Shown here: one piece after another, positions 33,208 through 42,036 of the stretch
How the letters are laid out: the number at the start of each line of letters is the position of its first letter
Position numbering within the stretch: the stretch's first letter is position 1
From: UBA2589 sp038120095
Lineage (GTDB): Bacteria; Gemmatimonadota; Gemmatimonadetes; Longimicrobiales; Gaopeijiaceae
Assembly: GCA_038120095.1 (NCBI GenBank)
Contig: JAYOKZ010000002.1
Span: forward strand, 1 to 64,000
Reading direction: 5' to 3'
DNA: 64,000 nt
Translations under genes and position numbers: made by a program
Notes under the pieces: generated by a model
What the model was told of the DNA's origin: nothing
The model's database searches: none
What the model saw: the letters and a program-made list of their open reading frames with translations, nothing else

Positions 33208-33505
33208 GTACTCCGCCCAATCATCACGAGCCGGTCGAGAACTGAATCCGGTGTATCGTCGCCGAGCGCCGCTTCACACGCATAGGTGACGAGCGCATCC
33301 GCGGTGAGCAAATCGAATGCAGCAGACCGGCTTCGACCCGGCTGATTCAGTGCCGCCTGCAGCTCCTCACCGGCGGCGGCGAGGAGTCTGTCGGCGAGTG
33401 CCCCATCTTCGATGCACNNNNNNNNNNGCACTGGTCCTCATATCCACGCAGTCGCTCCCTGAGGTCGTCAGGCGGCTCCGGGGTACGGGTCGCAATCCAA
33501 CTCAT
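33204..33505 (-). CDS. Small protein of unknown function, interrupted by assembly gap
   Basis: The ATG at 33505 lies 1 nt after the alaS stop and opens 26 codons (MSWIATRTPEPPDDL to DQC) up to the ten-N run. After the gap, another frame continues with a helical, alanine/leucine-rich segment (LADRLLAAAGEELQAAL) to a stop that overlaps the next gene by 4 bp. Taken together it is one gene of about 100 residues whose frame is broken only by the placeholder gap. No domain is recognised. Confidence 0.6.
33418..33427. other. Assembly gap (10 N) inside the small gene downstream of alaS
   Basis: Ten N. The two flanking coding segments lie in different frames for a gap of exactly ten, so the real length differs. 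Confidence 0.98.
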
Positions 33506-33506
33506 G

Positions 33507-36152
33507 TCAGCCGCCGAGACCGCTGGAGAGCAACCCTTCCACAGCCACCGCTCCGGCTGACAGAGCTTCCTCCAGCCGCGACGGATCCTCCACCCCTGCC
33601 TGAGCCATATGCGGGCGTCCGCCCCCTCGTCCGCCCACGATCGACGCTACCTCGCGAACCACTACGTCGGCCCGCACCCCGCGCGCAATCATGTCGTCGG
33701 TGGCAAACGCGAAGAGTGCCCTCTTCTCACCGGGCATCTCGGCGGCGATCACGGCGACACCGCTTTGCCCTGCACTGAGAAAGGCGTCACCCCATTTGCG
33801 CGCATCTCCCACATCCCTGGCACGCAACCGAATACCGCGGTACGAGACGTCTCCACCTCCGGGAATCGTGAACGTTTCTTCCTTGATGACGTTCTCCGCA
33901 CCCCCGCCCTGCGTCCTGATCTCATCGAGCAGGCGCTCGACTTCGGCCCGCTCTTCAAGCAACTGCTGCGCACGCCGAACAAGGTTGTCGGGCCTTGTCT
34001 TCAGCACGGCTGCCGCGTCCTCCAGCACCCGCTCCCGGCTCTCCATGAACGCAAAGGCACCTCTGCCGGTCAGAGCCTCGATCCGACGGACTCCGGCACC
34101 CACCCCGGACTCCCCGATCACGCGGAAGATCCCGATATCTCCGGTCGCCACCACGTGCGTTCCCCCGCAAAGCTCCATACTGACACCCGGGACATTCACC
34201 ACCCGCACTTCTTCGGCATACTTCTCGCCGAAGAGCGCCATCGCTCCGGCCGCGACGGCGTCATCGTAGGATCGCTGGTCGATCTCCACGGGATGGTTTT
34301 CCCAGATCCTCTCGTTGACGATCCGCTCAACCCGGACCTTCTCATCTTCCGTCATCGGAGCCGTGTGAGCGAAATCGAACCGAAGCCTGTCGGGGGCCAC
34401 GAGTGAGCCCCGCTGCACGACGTGCTCCCCCAGAACAGTGCGGAGAGCCGCGTGCAACAGATGCGTCCCCGTATGATTCCTGACGGTATCCCCCCGCTCC
34501 GACGCCGGCACCTTCGCACGAACCCGAATCCCGGTGGGCTCATCGGGGAACACCCCAGCCACGGGTCCAAAGACCGCCGTACCCCCCGGTATCCTCGCCA
34601 CGCGCTGGACGGCCATGCGCCACCCCTCGCCCTCCACCGAGCCTCCGTCAGCTAACTGCCCACCGCTCTCGGCGTAGAACGGGTTCTGTCGCAGCATCAG
34701 TCCGACCCCACCCTCGACGGTCTTCCATCGAAGCACATCCGTTTCCACTTCGAGCACCTCATAACCGACGAAGACCTGCTCCGAGGCCGAGAGGGAGGTC
34801 CATCCGCCAGCGTCCGCCAGCGCGTCTCCGTCGACGCCACTCTCGGCGCGATCCTTCCGGGATCGTTCCCGCTGCTCCTCGAGCGCGGCGTCGAAGCCAA
34901 CCACGTCGACCTGAACGCCTCGCTCCTCCGCCATGAGCTGCGTCAAATCCAGTGGAAAGCCAAAGGTATCGTAGAGTTTGAAGGCCTCGTCGCCGGGGAT
35001 CATCCGTGAGTCCGCCGAAGCCAGCTCCTCGAAGCGACTGAGACCACCTTCAATGGTCGCCAGAAATCTCTCCTCCTCCGCTCGCGTCACGTCGGCGATG
35101 TGGTCACGGCTGACTGCCAGGGCGGGATAGGCCTCACTCATCGTGTCGATGACGGACTCCACAACGCCCACCAGGGTGGGCTCCCGCCTGCCGAGGAGCC
35201 AGGCATGCCGCACCCCGCGACGCAGGATGCGGCGAAGCACGTAGCCGCGGCCTTCGTTGGACGGATACACGCCGTCCGCGAGAAGGAACGCCACGGCACG
35301 GGCATGATCCGCGAGAACGCGGTAGCTCACGCCTTCGGGCGTCGCAGGTTCATAAGCCCGACCCACCAGCTCGGACACTCGCTGCAGCAGGGGTGCAAAC
35401 CCGTCCGTGTGATAGTTCGAGTCGGCCCCCTGAAGCACGGCAGCCAGGCGCTCGAGACCCGCTCCCGTATCCACGCACGGAGCGGGAAGGGGGTGAAGTG
35501 TACCCTCGGAGTCCCGGTCGAACTGCATGAAGACAAGATTCCACAATTCGACCATCTGACCCGATTCGTCCAGCTCCACGAACTCTTCGGTCGTGGTGAT
35601 CGGTGTGCGATCCTCACGCAGGTCGAAGTACATCTCCGAGCAGGGACCGCATGGCCCGGTATCCGCCATCTGCCAGAAGTTGTCCTTGTCCCCCAGGCGG
35701 TACACTCGCTCGACCGGCAGACCGATGTCGTTCAGCCACAAATCCGCCGCTTCATCGTCCGTGTGGTGGACGGTGGCATAAATGCGCTCCGGATCGATCC
35801 CGAAGCCCTCGATCAGCAGTTCATGGGCAAAGCGTATGGCGTCTCGCTTGAAATAGTCGCCGAAGGAAAAGTTGCCCAGCATTTCGAAAAAGGTGTGATG
35901 GCGCGTCGTACGCCCCACTTCTTCGAGGTCGTTGTGCTTTCCCCCTGCCCGCACGCACTTCTGCGATGTCGCTGCCCGCTGCACGCCGAGGTCTTCCTGG
36001 CCCAGGAAAACCTTCTTGAACTGCACCATGCCCGCGTTGGTGAACAGGAGCGTAGGGTCGTCGCCCGGAACGAGGGACGACGAGGGTTTGACCGAATGCC
36101 CCCGCTCCTCGAAGAACGAAAGGAAGCGACTGCGGATGTCAGCGGTCTTCAT
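33507..36152 (-). CDS. alaS: Alanyl-tRNA synthetase
   Basis: The 881-residue protein has the class II catalytic core (FLSFFEERGH, LLFTNAGMVQFK, TTRHHTFFEMLGNFSFGD), the editing domain with the zinc ligands HTGTHLLHAALR and CGGTHV, and a C-terminal DHHA1-type domain (GGGRPHMAQAG). Length and domain order are standard. The gene follows the recA terminator and is the first of a long run of tightly spaced genes, with its stop 1 nt from the next ATG. Confidence 0.97.
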   Translation of the reverse strand: MKTADIRSRFLSFFEERGHSVKPSSSLVPGDDPTLLFTNAGMVQFKKVFLGQEDLGVQRAATSQKCVRAGGKHNDLEEVGRTTRHHTFFEMLGNFSFGDYFKRDAIRFAHELLIEGFGIDPERIYATVHHTDDEAADLWLNDIGLPVERVYRLGDKDNFWQMADTGPCGPCSEMYFDLREDRTPITTTEEFVELDESGQMVELWNLVFMQFDRDSEGTLHPLPAPCVDTGAGLERLAAVLQGADSNYHTDGFAPLLQRVSELVGRAYEPATPEGVSYRVLADHARAVAFLLADGVYPSNEGRGYVLRRILRRGVRHAWLLGRREPTLVGVVESVIDTMSEAYPALAVSRDHIADVTRAEEERFLATIEGGLSRFEELASADSRMIPGDEAFKLYDTFGFPLDLTQLMAEERGVQVDVVGFDAALEEQRERSRKDRAESGVDGDALADAGGWTSLSASEQVFVGYEVLEVETDVLRWKTVEGGVGLMLRQNPFYAESGGQLADGGSVEGEGWRMAVQRVARIPGGTAVFGPVAGVFPDEPTGIRVRAKVPASERGDTVRNHTGTHLLHAALRTVLGEHVVQRGSLVAPDRLRFDFAHTAPMTEDEKVRVERIVNERIWENHPVEIDQRSYDDAVAAGAMALFGEKYAEEVRVVNVPGVSMELCGGTHVVATGDIGIFRVIGESGVGAGVRRIEALTGRGAFAFMESRERVLEDAAAVLKTRPDNLVRRAQQLLEERAEVERLLDEIRTQGGGAENVIKEETFTIPGGGDVSYRGIRLRARDVGDARKWGDAFLSAGQSGVAVIAAEMPGEKRALFAFATDDMIARGVRADVVVREVASIVGGRGGGRPHMAQAGVEDPSRLEEALSAGAVAVEGLLSSGLGG

Positions 36153-36230
36153 TGAACCAGTGGGCGGTGGCCGATCGAGGTACTCGGGGAGACGTGAGAC
36201 GCAGCGATGCGATCACTGTGCACAGGAAAG

Positions 36231-36265
36231 ATAAGAGCCCCGGACGAATCTGTCGTCCGGGGCTC
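36231..36265 (-). terminator. Rho-independent terminator between recA and alaS
   Basis: A perfect 13-bp stem, GAGCCCCGGACGA with TCGTCCGGGGCTC (36235-36247 and 36253-36265), with a 5-nt loop, followed on the minus strand by TTATCTTTCC. It lies about 70 nt after the recA stop. The other strand has no T-run, so it terminates recA transcripts. Confidence 0.85.
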
Positions 36266-36335
36266 CCCACCACGGATCTACTTGCCGGCAGTTTTTCGGT
36301 CCTCAGGCCCCCGTCTTCGACGCCACGCGGGGTTC

Positions 36336-37427
36336 TCAGCCGGTGCCGGAGTCCACCGCCACCTCATCATCGACTTGATCGGCCTCCGCCACTGCCTGCT
36401 CGTCTTCGTCCTCGGCAAGCCCGAGGGCCACACGAAGTTGCGCGTCGATCTCGTCCGCGATATCCGAATTCTCCACCAGAAATTGCTTCGAGTTCTCTTT
36501 CCCCTGCCCGAGGCGGAGATCCCCGTACGAAAACCACGCCCCGGACTTCTGAACAATGCCGTGCTCCACACCGAGGTCCACAAGAAGCGCGTTGTGGCTC
36601 ACACCCTCGTTGTACTGGATGTCGAACTCCGCCTGCCGGAACGGCGGCGCGCACTTGTTCTTCACCACCTTGACGCGGGTCCGGTTCCCGATGATGTCCT
36701 GCCCATCCTTGATCGCTCCGATTCGCCGAATGTCGAGTCGCACCGAGGCGTAGAACTTCAGGGCACGTCCGCCCGACGTCGTCTCGGGGCTCCCGAACAT
36801 CACGCCGACCTTCTCGCGAATCTGGTTCGTGAAGATGACGGCGGTGTGTGAACGATTTACGGCCCCGGTCAATTTACGGAGCGCCTGACTCATCAGGCGC
36901 GCCTGAAGGCCCACATGCGAGTCCCCCATTTCGCCCTCGATCTCCGCTCGAGGTACGAGAGCCGCCACCGAGTCGATCACCACCACATCAATCGCGTTGC
37001 TGCGGATCAGGACCTCGGCGATTTCGAGGGCCTGTTCTCCGGTGTCGGGCTGGGAAACGAGCAGGTTGTCGACATCGACGCCCAACTTTCGCGCATAGCC
37101 CACATCCAACGCGTGTTCAGCATCGATGAAGGCGGCAATTCCACCTGACTTTTGCGCGTTCGCAATGACCTGAAGACAGATCGTCGTCTTACCGGACGAC
37201 TCCGGTCCGTAGATCTCACTGATACGACCACGCGGCATTCCCCCGATGCCGATCGCAGCGTCGAGATTGATCGCTCCCGTGGCGATCGCCTCGATGGCGG
37301 TCGGACCACCCTCCTCGCCCATGCGCATGATCGCGCCCTTCCCGAACGAGCGCTCGATCTGGGTCAGCGCGGTATCCAGCGCCTTTTCCTTGTTGTCGGC
37401 CTTCCGGTCCGTCGCCGCGCCTGCCAT
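36336..37427 (-). CDS. recA: Recombinase RecA
   Basis: The 363-residue protein has GPESSGKTT (Walker A), the VVVIDSVAALVPRAE strand with Walker B, the L1/L2 DNA loops around GDSHVGLQARLMSQALRKL and the NQIREKVGVMFGSPETT region, and an acidic C-terminal tail (EDEDEQ) that modulates DNA pairing. Start at the ATG at 37427 with GGAGG 4 nt upstream. A small hairpin (GCCCGCTTTACGGGC) lies in its leader. No E. coli- or Bacillus-type LexA box was recognised in the 249-nt divergent region. Confidence 0.97.
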   Translation of the reverse strand: MAGAATDRKADNKEKALDTALTQIERSFGKGAIMRMGEEGGPTAIEAIATGAINLDAAIGIGGMPRGRISEIYGPESSGKTTICLQVIANAQKSGGIAAFIDAEHALDVGYARKLGVDVDNLLVSQPDTGEQALEIAEVLIRSNAIDVVVIDSVAALVPRAEIEGEMGDSHVGLQARLMSQALRKLTGAVNRSHTAVIFTNQIREKVGVMFGSPETTSGGRALKFYASVRLDIRRIGAIKDGQDIIGNRTRVKVVKNKCAPPFRQAEFDIQYNEGVSHNALLVDLGVEHGIVQKSGAWFSYGDLRLGQGKENSKQFLVENSDIADEIDAQLRVALGLAEDEDEQAVAEADQVDDEVAVDSGTG

Positions 37428-37676
37428 CTCGCCTCCAGTCCTTGGCTGCCCGTAAAGCGGGCATGAAAACACAAGGTACCAATCCCGAAGATAAAGCGAA
37501 AGTGGCACCCTGCCCGTTTGATCAGGATGCAAGCTACCGAGGGCCTCGGAGGGCGGGAATGCCGGAGTGGGAGCCGGGTATGCACCTCGGGGAGATCACT
37601 GGCACGACCGTTATCGTGTTAACAGCATCGCATTCGCCCGATGTGTCCAAGGTGGACCACCTCACTCGAGTAAGCC

Positions 37677-39092
37677 ATGACCCAGCAGCACGAATACGAC
37701 ATACTCGCCATCGGTGGCGGCACGGCAGGGCTGGTCACGGCCGCGGGGGGAGCCTACCTCGGCGTACGAAGCGCGATCGTCGAGAAGGCCGCCCTCGGTG
37801 GAGACTGCCTGTGGACCGGGTGCGTCCCGTCGAAGGCGCTGATCGCGTCCGCGCGAGTCGCGCACCTCATGCGGGATGCTGAACGTTTCGGCCTGAGCTC
37901 GGCCGCTCCGAAACACGCGTTTGCGGAAGTGATGCAGCGGATGCGAGCTGCGAGGGCAATCGTCGAGGAGCACGATGATCCGCAGCGTTTTCGGGACATG
38001 GGCGTCGACGTTCATTTCGGGACTGCGCGTTTTCTCTCGGATCACGAAGTGGAGGTCGATGGAGTCGGCCGCCTGCGAGCAAACCGCCTGGTGATCGCCA
38101 CCGGGGCGCAGCCTGTCGCCCCCCCAATCCCGGGCCTGGCCAGCGCCGGGTATCTCGATCACCACTCGTTGTTCGAGATCGACGACCTCCCCGGCCGCGT
38201 GGTCGTGCTGGGAGCCGGGCCGATCGGACTCGAGATGGCGCAGGTCATGTCCCGGCTCGGATCAGATGTCACGGTCATCGAGCAGGCCAACCGCATCCTG
38301 CCAAAGGAGGATCCAGACGTTGCCGACCGGCTGCGAGTCATCCTCGAGGCAGAGGGACTGACGATCCTGCTGGGCGAGCGAGCAGACCGCGTCGACACCA
38401 CGCCCCATGGAAAGGCTGTGACAACGGCATCGGGGAGAAGGCTCGACGGCGATGAGATTTTCGTCGCGACAGGACGCAAGCCGTGTATCGAAGGATTGGA
38501 GCTCGACCGCGCCGGGGTCCGAACCGAGCATGGCTCGGTGTGGGTGAACGCGGCGATGCGGACCAGTTCTCGGAATATATGGGCAGCTGGGGACGTGACC
38601 GGGGGACTCCAGTTCACGCACGTCGCCGAGCACGAGGCGAAAGCCGTGCTCCGGAATTCACTGCTGCCCGGATCGTCGAACGTGAACTACGACCATGTCC
38701 CATGGGTCACCTACACTGACCCGGAGATCGCTCATGTCGGCCTGACGGAATCAGAAGCCCGGGAGCGCGGGGCTACGACCTTCGTCTACGAGCTCGATGA
38801 TCTCGACCGAGCCATCGTCGACGGGGTGGGACGAGGGTTGGTCAAGATCTCGTCCGATGCCGCGGGCAGAATCCTCGGGGCCACCATCCTCGGGGCGCAT
38901 GCCGGCGAACTGATCATGCCCATTGTTCTGGCCAAAACGCATGGACTGAAGCTGTCAGACGTGGCCAGCACGATCTTCCCCTACCCGACCCTGGTTGAAG
39001 GCGTCAAGCGGACGGCAGCAGAATTCCAGCGCAGACGCCTCGACAAGGCAAGCGGCCGCATGCTCAAGAAGGTCATCTCGTGGCTCCGATGA
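37677..39092 (+). CDS. FAD-dependent pyridine nucleotide-disulfide oxidoreductase (MerA/Lpd-like)
   Basis: The 471-residue flavoprotein has the FAD loop AIGGGTAGL (11-19), the redox disulfide GGDCLWTGCVPSKAL (Cys44, Cys49), the NAD(P) loop VVLGAGPIGLEMAQ and the second FAD motif WAAGDVTGG. It lacks the N-terminal HMA domain and the C-terminal CC pair of true mercuric reductase. The interface motif that normally reads HPTxxE is YPTLVE (436-441), so the usual catalytic histidine is replaced. Its stop overlaps the start of the TVP38-DUF547 gene (ATGA). The substrate is unknown; it probably supports the redox step of the same cluster. Confidence 0.88.
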   Translation: MTQQHEYDILAIGGGTAGLVTAAGGAYLGVRSAIVEKAALGGDCLWTGCVPSKALIASARVAHLMRDAERFGLSSAAPKHAFAEVMQRMRAARAIVEEHDDPQRFRDMGVDVHFGTARFLSDHEVEVDGVGRLRANRLVIATGAQPVAPPIPGLASAGYLDHHSLFEIDDLPGRVVVLGAGPIGLEMAQVMSRLGSDVTVIEQANRILPKEDPDVADRLRVILEAEGLTILLGERADRVDTTPHGKAVTTASGRRLDGDEIFVATGRKPCIEGLELDRAGVRTEHGSVWVNAAMRTSSRNIWAAGDVTGGLQFTHVAEHEAKAVLRNSLLPGSSNVNYDHVPWVTYTDPEIAHVGLTESEARERGATTFVYELDDLDRAIVDGVGRGLVKISSDAAGRILGATILGAHAGELIMPIVLAKTHGLKLSDVASTIFPYPTLVEGVKRTAAEFQRRRLDKASGRMLKKVISWLR

Positions 39093-40552
39093 ACCAGCGT
39101 CGTGATGCACTCCTCAGGCTGGCGGGACTCGCCTGCATTGTGGGCGCGGGTGCGTTGGCCGCCACGTTGACTCCCCTGGGTGACTACCTGACTCGGGACG
39201 GTGTCGGCGAGGCGATCGAATGGCTGCGTTCCTCTCGCATGGCGCCAGTCCTCTACATCACCGTGTACGCGCTGGCGACCGCCCTCGCGATGCCTGGCTC
39301 CATCATGACCCTCGCAGGTGGGGCAGTCTTCGGTTTCGCTCTGGGAACCGTATACACGACGATCGCAGCCAACATCGGCGCCAACCTGGCGTTCGCAGTC
39401 GGGCGCCTCCTCGGACGGGACGGGGTTCGAGTTCTTACGGGGGACCGGCTCCGAAGGGTCGATCGAGTCATGGAACAGCATGGCTTCCGCGGTCTCCTCA
39501 TGCTTCGCCTGATTCCCGTGGTTCCCTTCAATGCTCTGAATTTCGGCTCCGGACTGACATCGATCAGTTGGCCGGCGTACGCAGCGGCAACGGTTGTCGG
39601 AATCTTCCCGGGAACGCTCATCTACACCTTTTTCGCGGATGCCCTCCTCGTCGGCTCTCAAGAGGTATCGCGAGGAGCCCTGCTCCGTGTCCTGGGCGCG
39701 GGGACGGTTCTACTCGGGTTGAGCTTTGTCCCCGCTGCGGCACGGCGGCTCGGCATCCGCATCCCCGGCGCAACACTCTCGGGCATTCTGATCCTGTCCA
39801 CCGCGTCCCTTGCCGAGGCCCAGCGTCTTCCTGCGCACGACGCGTTCTCCGACCTGCTCAACAAGGTGGTCAGCCCACCATCGGTGGACTACGCAGCCCT
39901 CTCGGAGCGTCAGGGCTTGCTGGACGATTACCTCGGAACGCTCGGGAACGTGGAGACGATGGCGATCGAGCGCGCCGGGAGAGAGGAGCAGCTCGCCTTC
40001 TGGATCAATGCCTACAACGCATGCATGCTCCGATTGGTCGCCGAGCATTACCCGATCCAGCGGGCACGTGGACTCTTCGCCGTGATCAGGAACACCGTGG
40101 CGGGCCGACCGGCAAACTCCGTCTGGCAGATCCCCGGTGTCTTCACCGCCCGGCACTGCCGAATCGCCGGTCAGATGCGGTCTCAGGACGAGATCGAGCA
40201 CGACATCCTCCGGCCAATGGGTGACCCCAGGATTCATGTTGCCGTCAACTGTGCGGCTCGGAGTTGCCCGATTCTCTGGCCAGAAGCCTACGAGGCCCGC
40301 GACCTGTCGGCGCAACTCGACCGGGCCATCCGCACGCTCGTGTCGAATCCGGATCACTTTTCGATCGGGCCCGACTTCGTTCGCATGAATCAGGTCTTCA
40401 ACTGGTTCAAGGAGGATTTCGGTGGGATCGACGGGCTGCGATCCTTCTTCGCGCCGTACCTCGACTCCCGTAGCGCCGCGTTCATCTCCAGCCCGGACAC
40501 TCGGATCGAGTTCTTCTCGTACGACTGGACCTTGAACGACCTCGAGCGGTGA
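39089..40552 (+). CDS. TVP38/TMEM64-DUF547 fusion protein
   Basis: Two proteins that are usually separate are joined. Residues about 10-215 form a TVP38/TMEM64 (VTT, DedA-like) membrane domain with MPGSIMTLAGGAVFG and LRLIPVVPFNALNFGSGLT. Residues about 230-245 form a hydrophobic, signal-peptide-like stretch ending AEAQ. Residues about 250-487 are a DUF547 domain with LAFWINAYNACML and NCAARSCPILW. DUF547 would thus be placed outside the inner membrane. The ATG at 39089 overlaps the upstream stop, and the stop overlaps the next GTG (GTGA). The function of both domains is unknown; VTT proteins are membrane transporters or scramblases. Confidence 0.85.
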   Translation: MNQRRDALLRLAGLACIVGAGALAATLTPLGDYLTRDGVGEAIEWLRSSRMAPVLYITVYALATALAMPGSIMTLAGGAVFGFALGTVYTTIAANIGANLAFAVGRLLGRDGVRVLTGDRLRRVDRVMEQHGFRGLLMLRLIPVVPFNALNFGSGLTSISWPAYAAATVVGIFPGTLIYTFFADALLVGSQEVSRGALLRVLGAGTVLLGLSFVPAAARRLGIRIPGATLSGILILSTASLAEAQRLPAHDAFSDLLNKVVSPPSVDYAALSERQGLLDDYLGTLGNVETMAIERAGREEQLAFWINAYNACMLRLVAEHYPIQRARGLFAVIRNTVAGRPANSVWQIPGVFTARHCRIAGQMRSQDEIEHDILRPMGDPRIHVAVNCAARSCPILWPEAYEARDLSAQLDRAIRTLVSNPDHFSIGPDFVRMNQVFNWFKEDFGGIDGLRSFFAPYLDSRSAAFISSPDTRIEFFSYDWTLNDLER

Positions 40553-41868
40553 CCGTGCCCCCGGCGATCTCGGTTGTCATCCCGACGCTCAACGAGGCGG
40601 GAACTCTACCCGACCTCCTCGATGAACTCGCCCCGCTGTCCGAGAACGGTGAGATCATCGTCAGTGACGGGGGATCGTCCGACGGCACCCGTGAAATCGC
40701 TCGCACTCGGGGCGCGTTGGTCATCTCCGGACCACCGGGCCGCGGCGCCCAACTTCGAGCGGGTGCGGTTGCGGCTCGCAACTTCTGGCTCTTCTTCCTC
40801 CACGCGGACACCCGAGTGACGATCACGGCTGCGGAGGCACTGATTCGCTTCGTCGAAGGAGCTGACCCTGACGAATTTGCCCACTTCCGACTTCGCTTCG
40901 ACAGGGAGGAGGCCCGCTACCGTGTCATCGAATTCGGCCAGCGTCTTCGCGAGCGTCTCTTCAAGATGCCCTACGGCGATCAGGGCCTGATCCTCTCCCG
41001 AGCCCTGTACGATCAGGTCGGTGGATTTCCAGACTGGCCCATCATGGAGGACGTCGGGATCGTCGACCGACTCGAGCGACAGGGCCGTCGAACCGTGCTC
41101 GACGCGAGGTTGATCACGAGCAGTCGGAGGTACCGGAGAGAAGGCGCCGTTCGCGCGTCCTTCCGAAACCTCGGTCTGATTCTCGCCTTTCGTATGGGTG
41201 CGGATCCCGTCGGGTTGGCCTACCGTTACCGCCCGGAGCAACCGGTAGTCACGGGTGAGGTCGCGCCCAAACGTGCGGTGGTCCTCTTCGCAAAAGCTCC
41301 CGTGCCCGGTCGCGTGAAAACCCGTCTCGCGGCCGACGTCGGAGACGAGCGCGCTGCGCGCATCTACCGGGAACTCGGGCGTCGGGCGGTCGATGCCGTT
41401 CGGTCCGGACCGTGGGAAACATCCGTACACGTCGAGCCTCCCGACGACCATTCAATTCGCGAGGTCGCGATGTGGCTCGGAGCCGGCATCCGGTACGCAG
41501 GCCAGTCTTCAGGCGACCTGGGCGAGCGCCTGGGGACCGCGATCGACGTTGAACTGAGGAGCTCGGACGAAGTCTGCGTCGTAGGCACGGACATCCCCGA
41601 GCTCGACGAGGATACCCTTCGGAAGGCATTCGAGGCCCTTCGCACACACGACGTCGTCCTGGGACCGGCCACGGACGGTGGCTACTACCTGGTGGGCATG
41701 AGTCAGGTTCGGCGAGAGCTATTCGTCGGAATCCCCTGGAGCACCTCACGGGTCTTCGGCCTGACCCTCGAGCGCGCCGAACGCGCAGGTCTGAGCGTCT
41801 CGGTACTGGAGGCGAAGACCGATGTCGACAAGGTCGGAGATCTGCCCGAGGAGCTGCGTCACATCTGA
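40549..41868 (+). CDS. Two-domain protein: GT2 glycosyltransferase (TIGR04283 type) fused to TIGR04282/DUF2064
   Basis: Residues 5-230 are a GT-A glycosyltransferase (SVVIPTLNEAGTL, VSDGGSSDGT, FLHADTR, PYGDQGLILSR) of the family named rSAM/selenodomain-associated transferase 2. Residues 240-439 are a nucleotidyltransferase-like GT-A fold (VVLFAKAPVPGRVKTRLA, VGTDIPEL, VLGPATDGGYYLVGM) of the transferase 1 family. The two are usually neighbouring genes and are one polypeptide here. In other bacteria they accompany radical-SAM enzymes linked to arsenosugar-type chemistry; no such enzyme or ArsM methyltransferase is in the window. GTG start, GTGA overlap with the previous gene. Confidence 0.85.
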   Translation: MTVPPAISVVIPTLNEAGTLPDLLDELAPLSENGEIIVSDGGSSDGTREIARTRGALVISGPPGRGAQLRAGAVAARNFWLFFLHADTRVTITAAEALIRFVEGADPDEFAHFRLRFDREEARYRVIEFGQRLRERLFKMPYGDQGLILSRALYDQVGGFPDWPIMEDVGIVDRLERQGRRTVLDARLITSSRRYRREGAVRASFRNLGLILAFRMGADPVGLAYRYRPEQPVVTGEVAPKRAVVLFAKAPVPGRVKTRLAADVGDERAARIYRELGRRAVDAVRSGPWETSVHVEPPDDHSIREVAMWLGAGIRYAGQSSGDLGERLGTAIDVELRSSDEVCVVGTDIPELDEDTLRKAFEALRTHDVVLGPATDGGYYLVGMSQVRRELFVGIPWSTSRVFGLTLERAERAGLSVSVLEAKTDVDKVGDLPEELRHI

Positions 41869-42036
41869 CCGCCGGGGCCTGCACCGGCGCGCTTTTGCGC
41901 CCGTGCGCTCAGTCTCGACCCCTCGGACCAGCCCCATCTACGGGTGTCAGACGCTACCCAGCGGGCAGCATGCTTGCCGCATGGGTGCCGCATTGTGCAA
42001 GTTATCTGCTCCCCCCCGGGCCCAACCGCCGAACGG

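Noticed and set aside
37677..39092. True mercuric reductase
   Set aside because: There is no N-terminal HMA domain, no C-terminal vicinal cysteine pair, and no mer genes nearby.
42001..42030. C-tract before the small gene at 42037 as part of its coding region
   Set aside because: The upstream extension from 41944 reads through low-complexity sequence with no conserved look; the ATG at 42037 is more economical.
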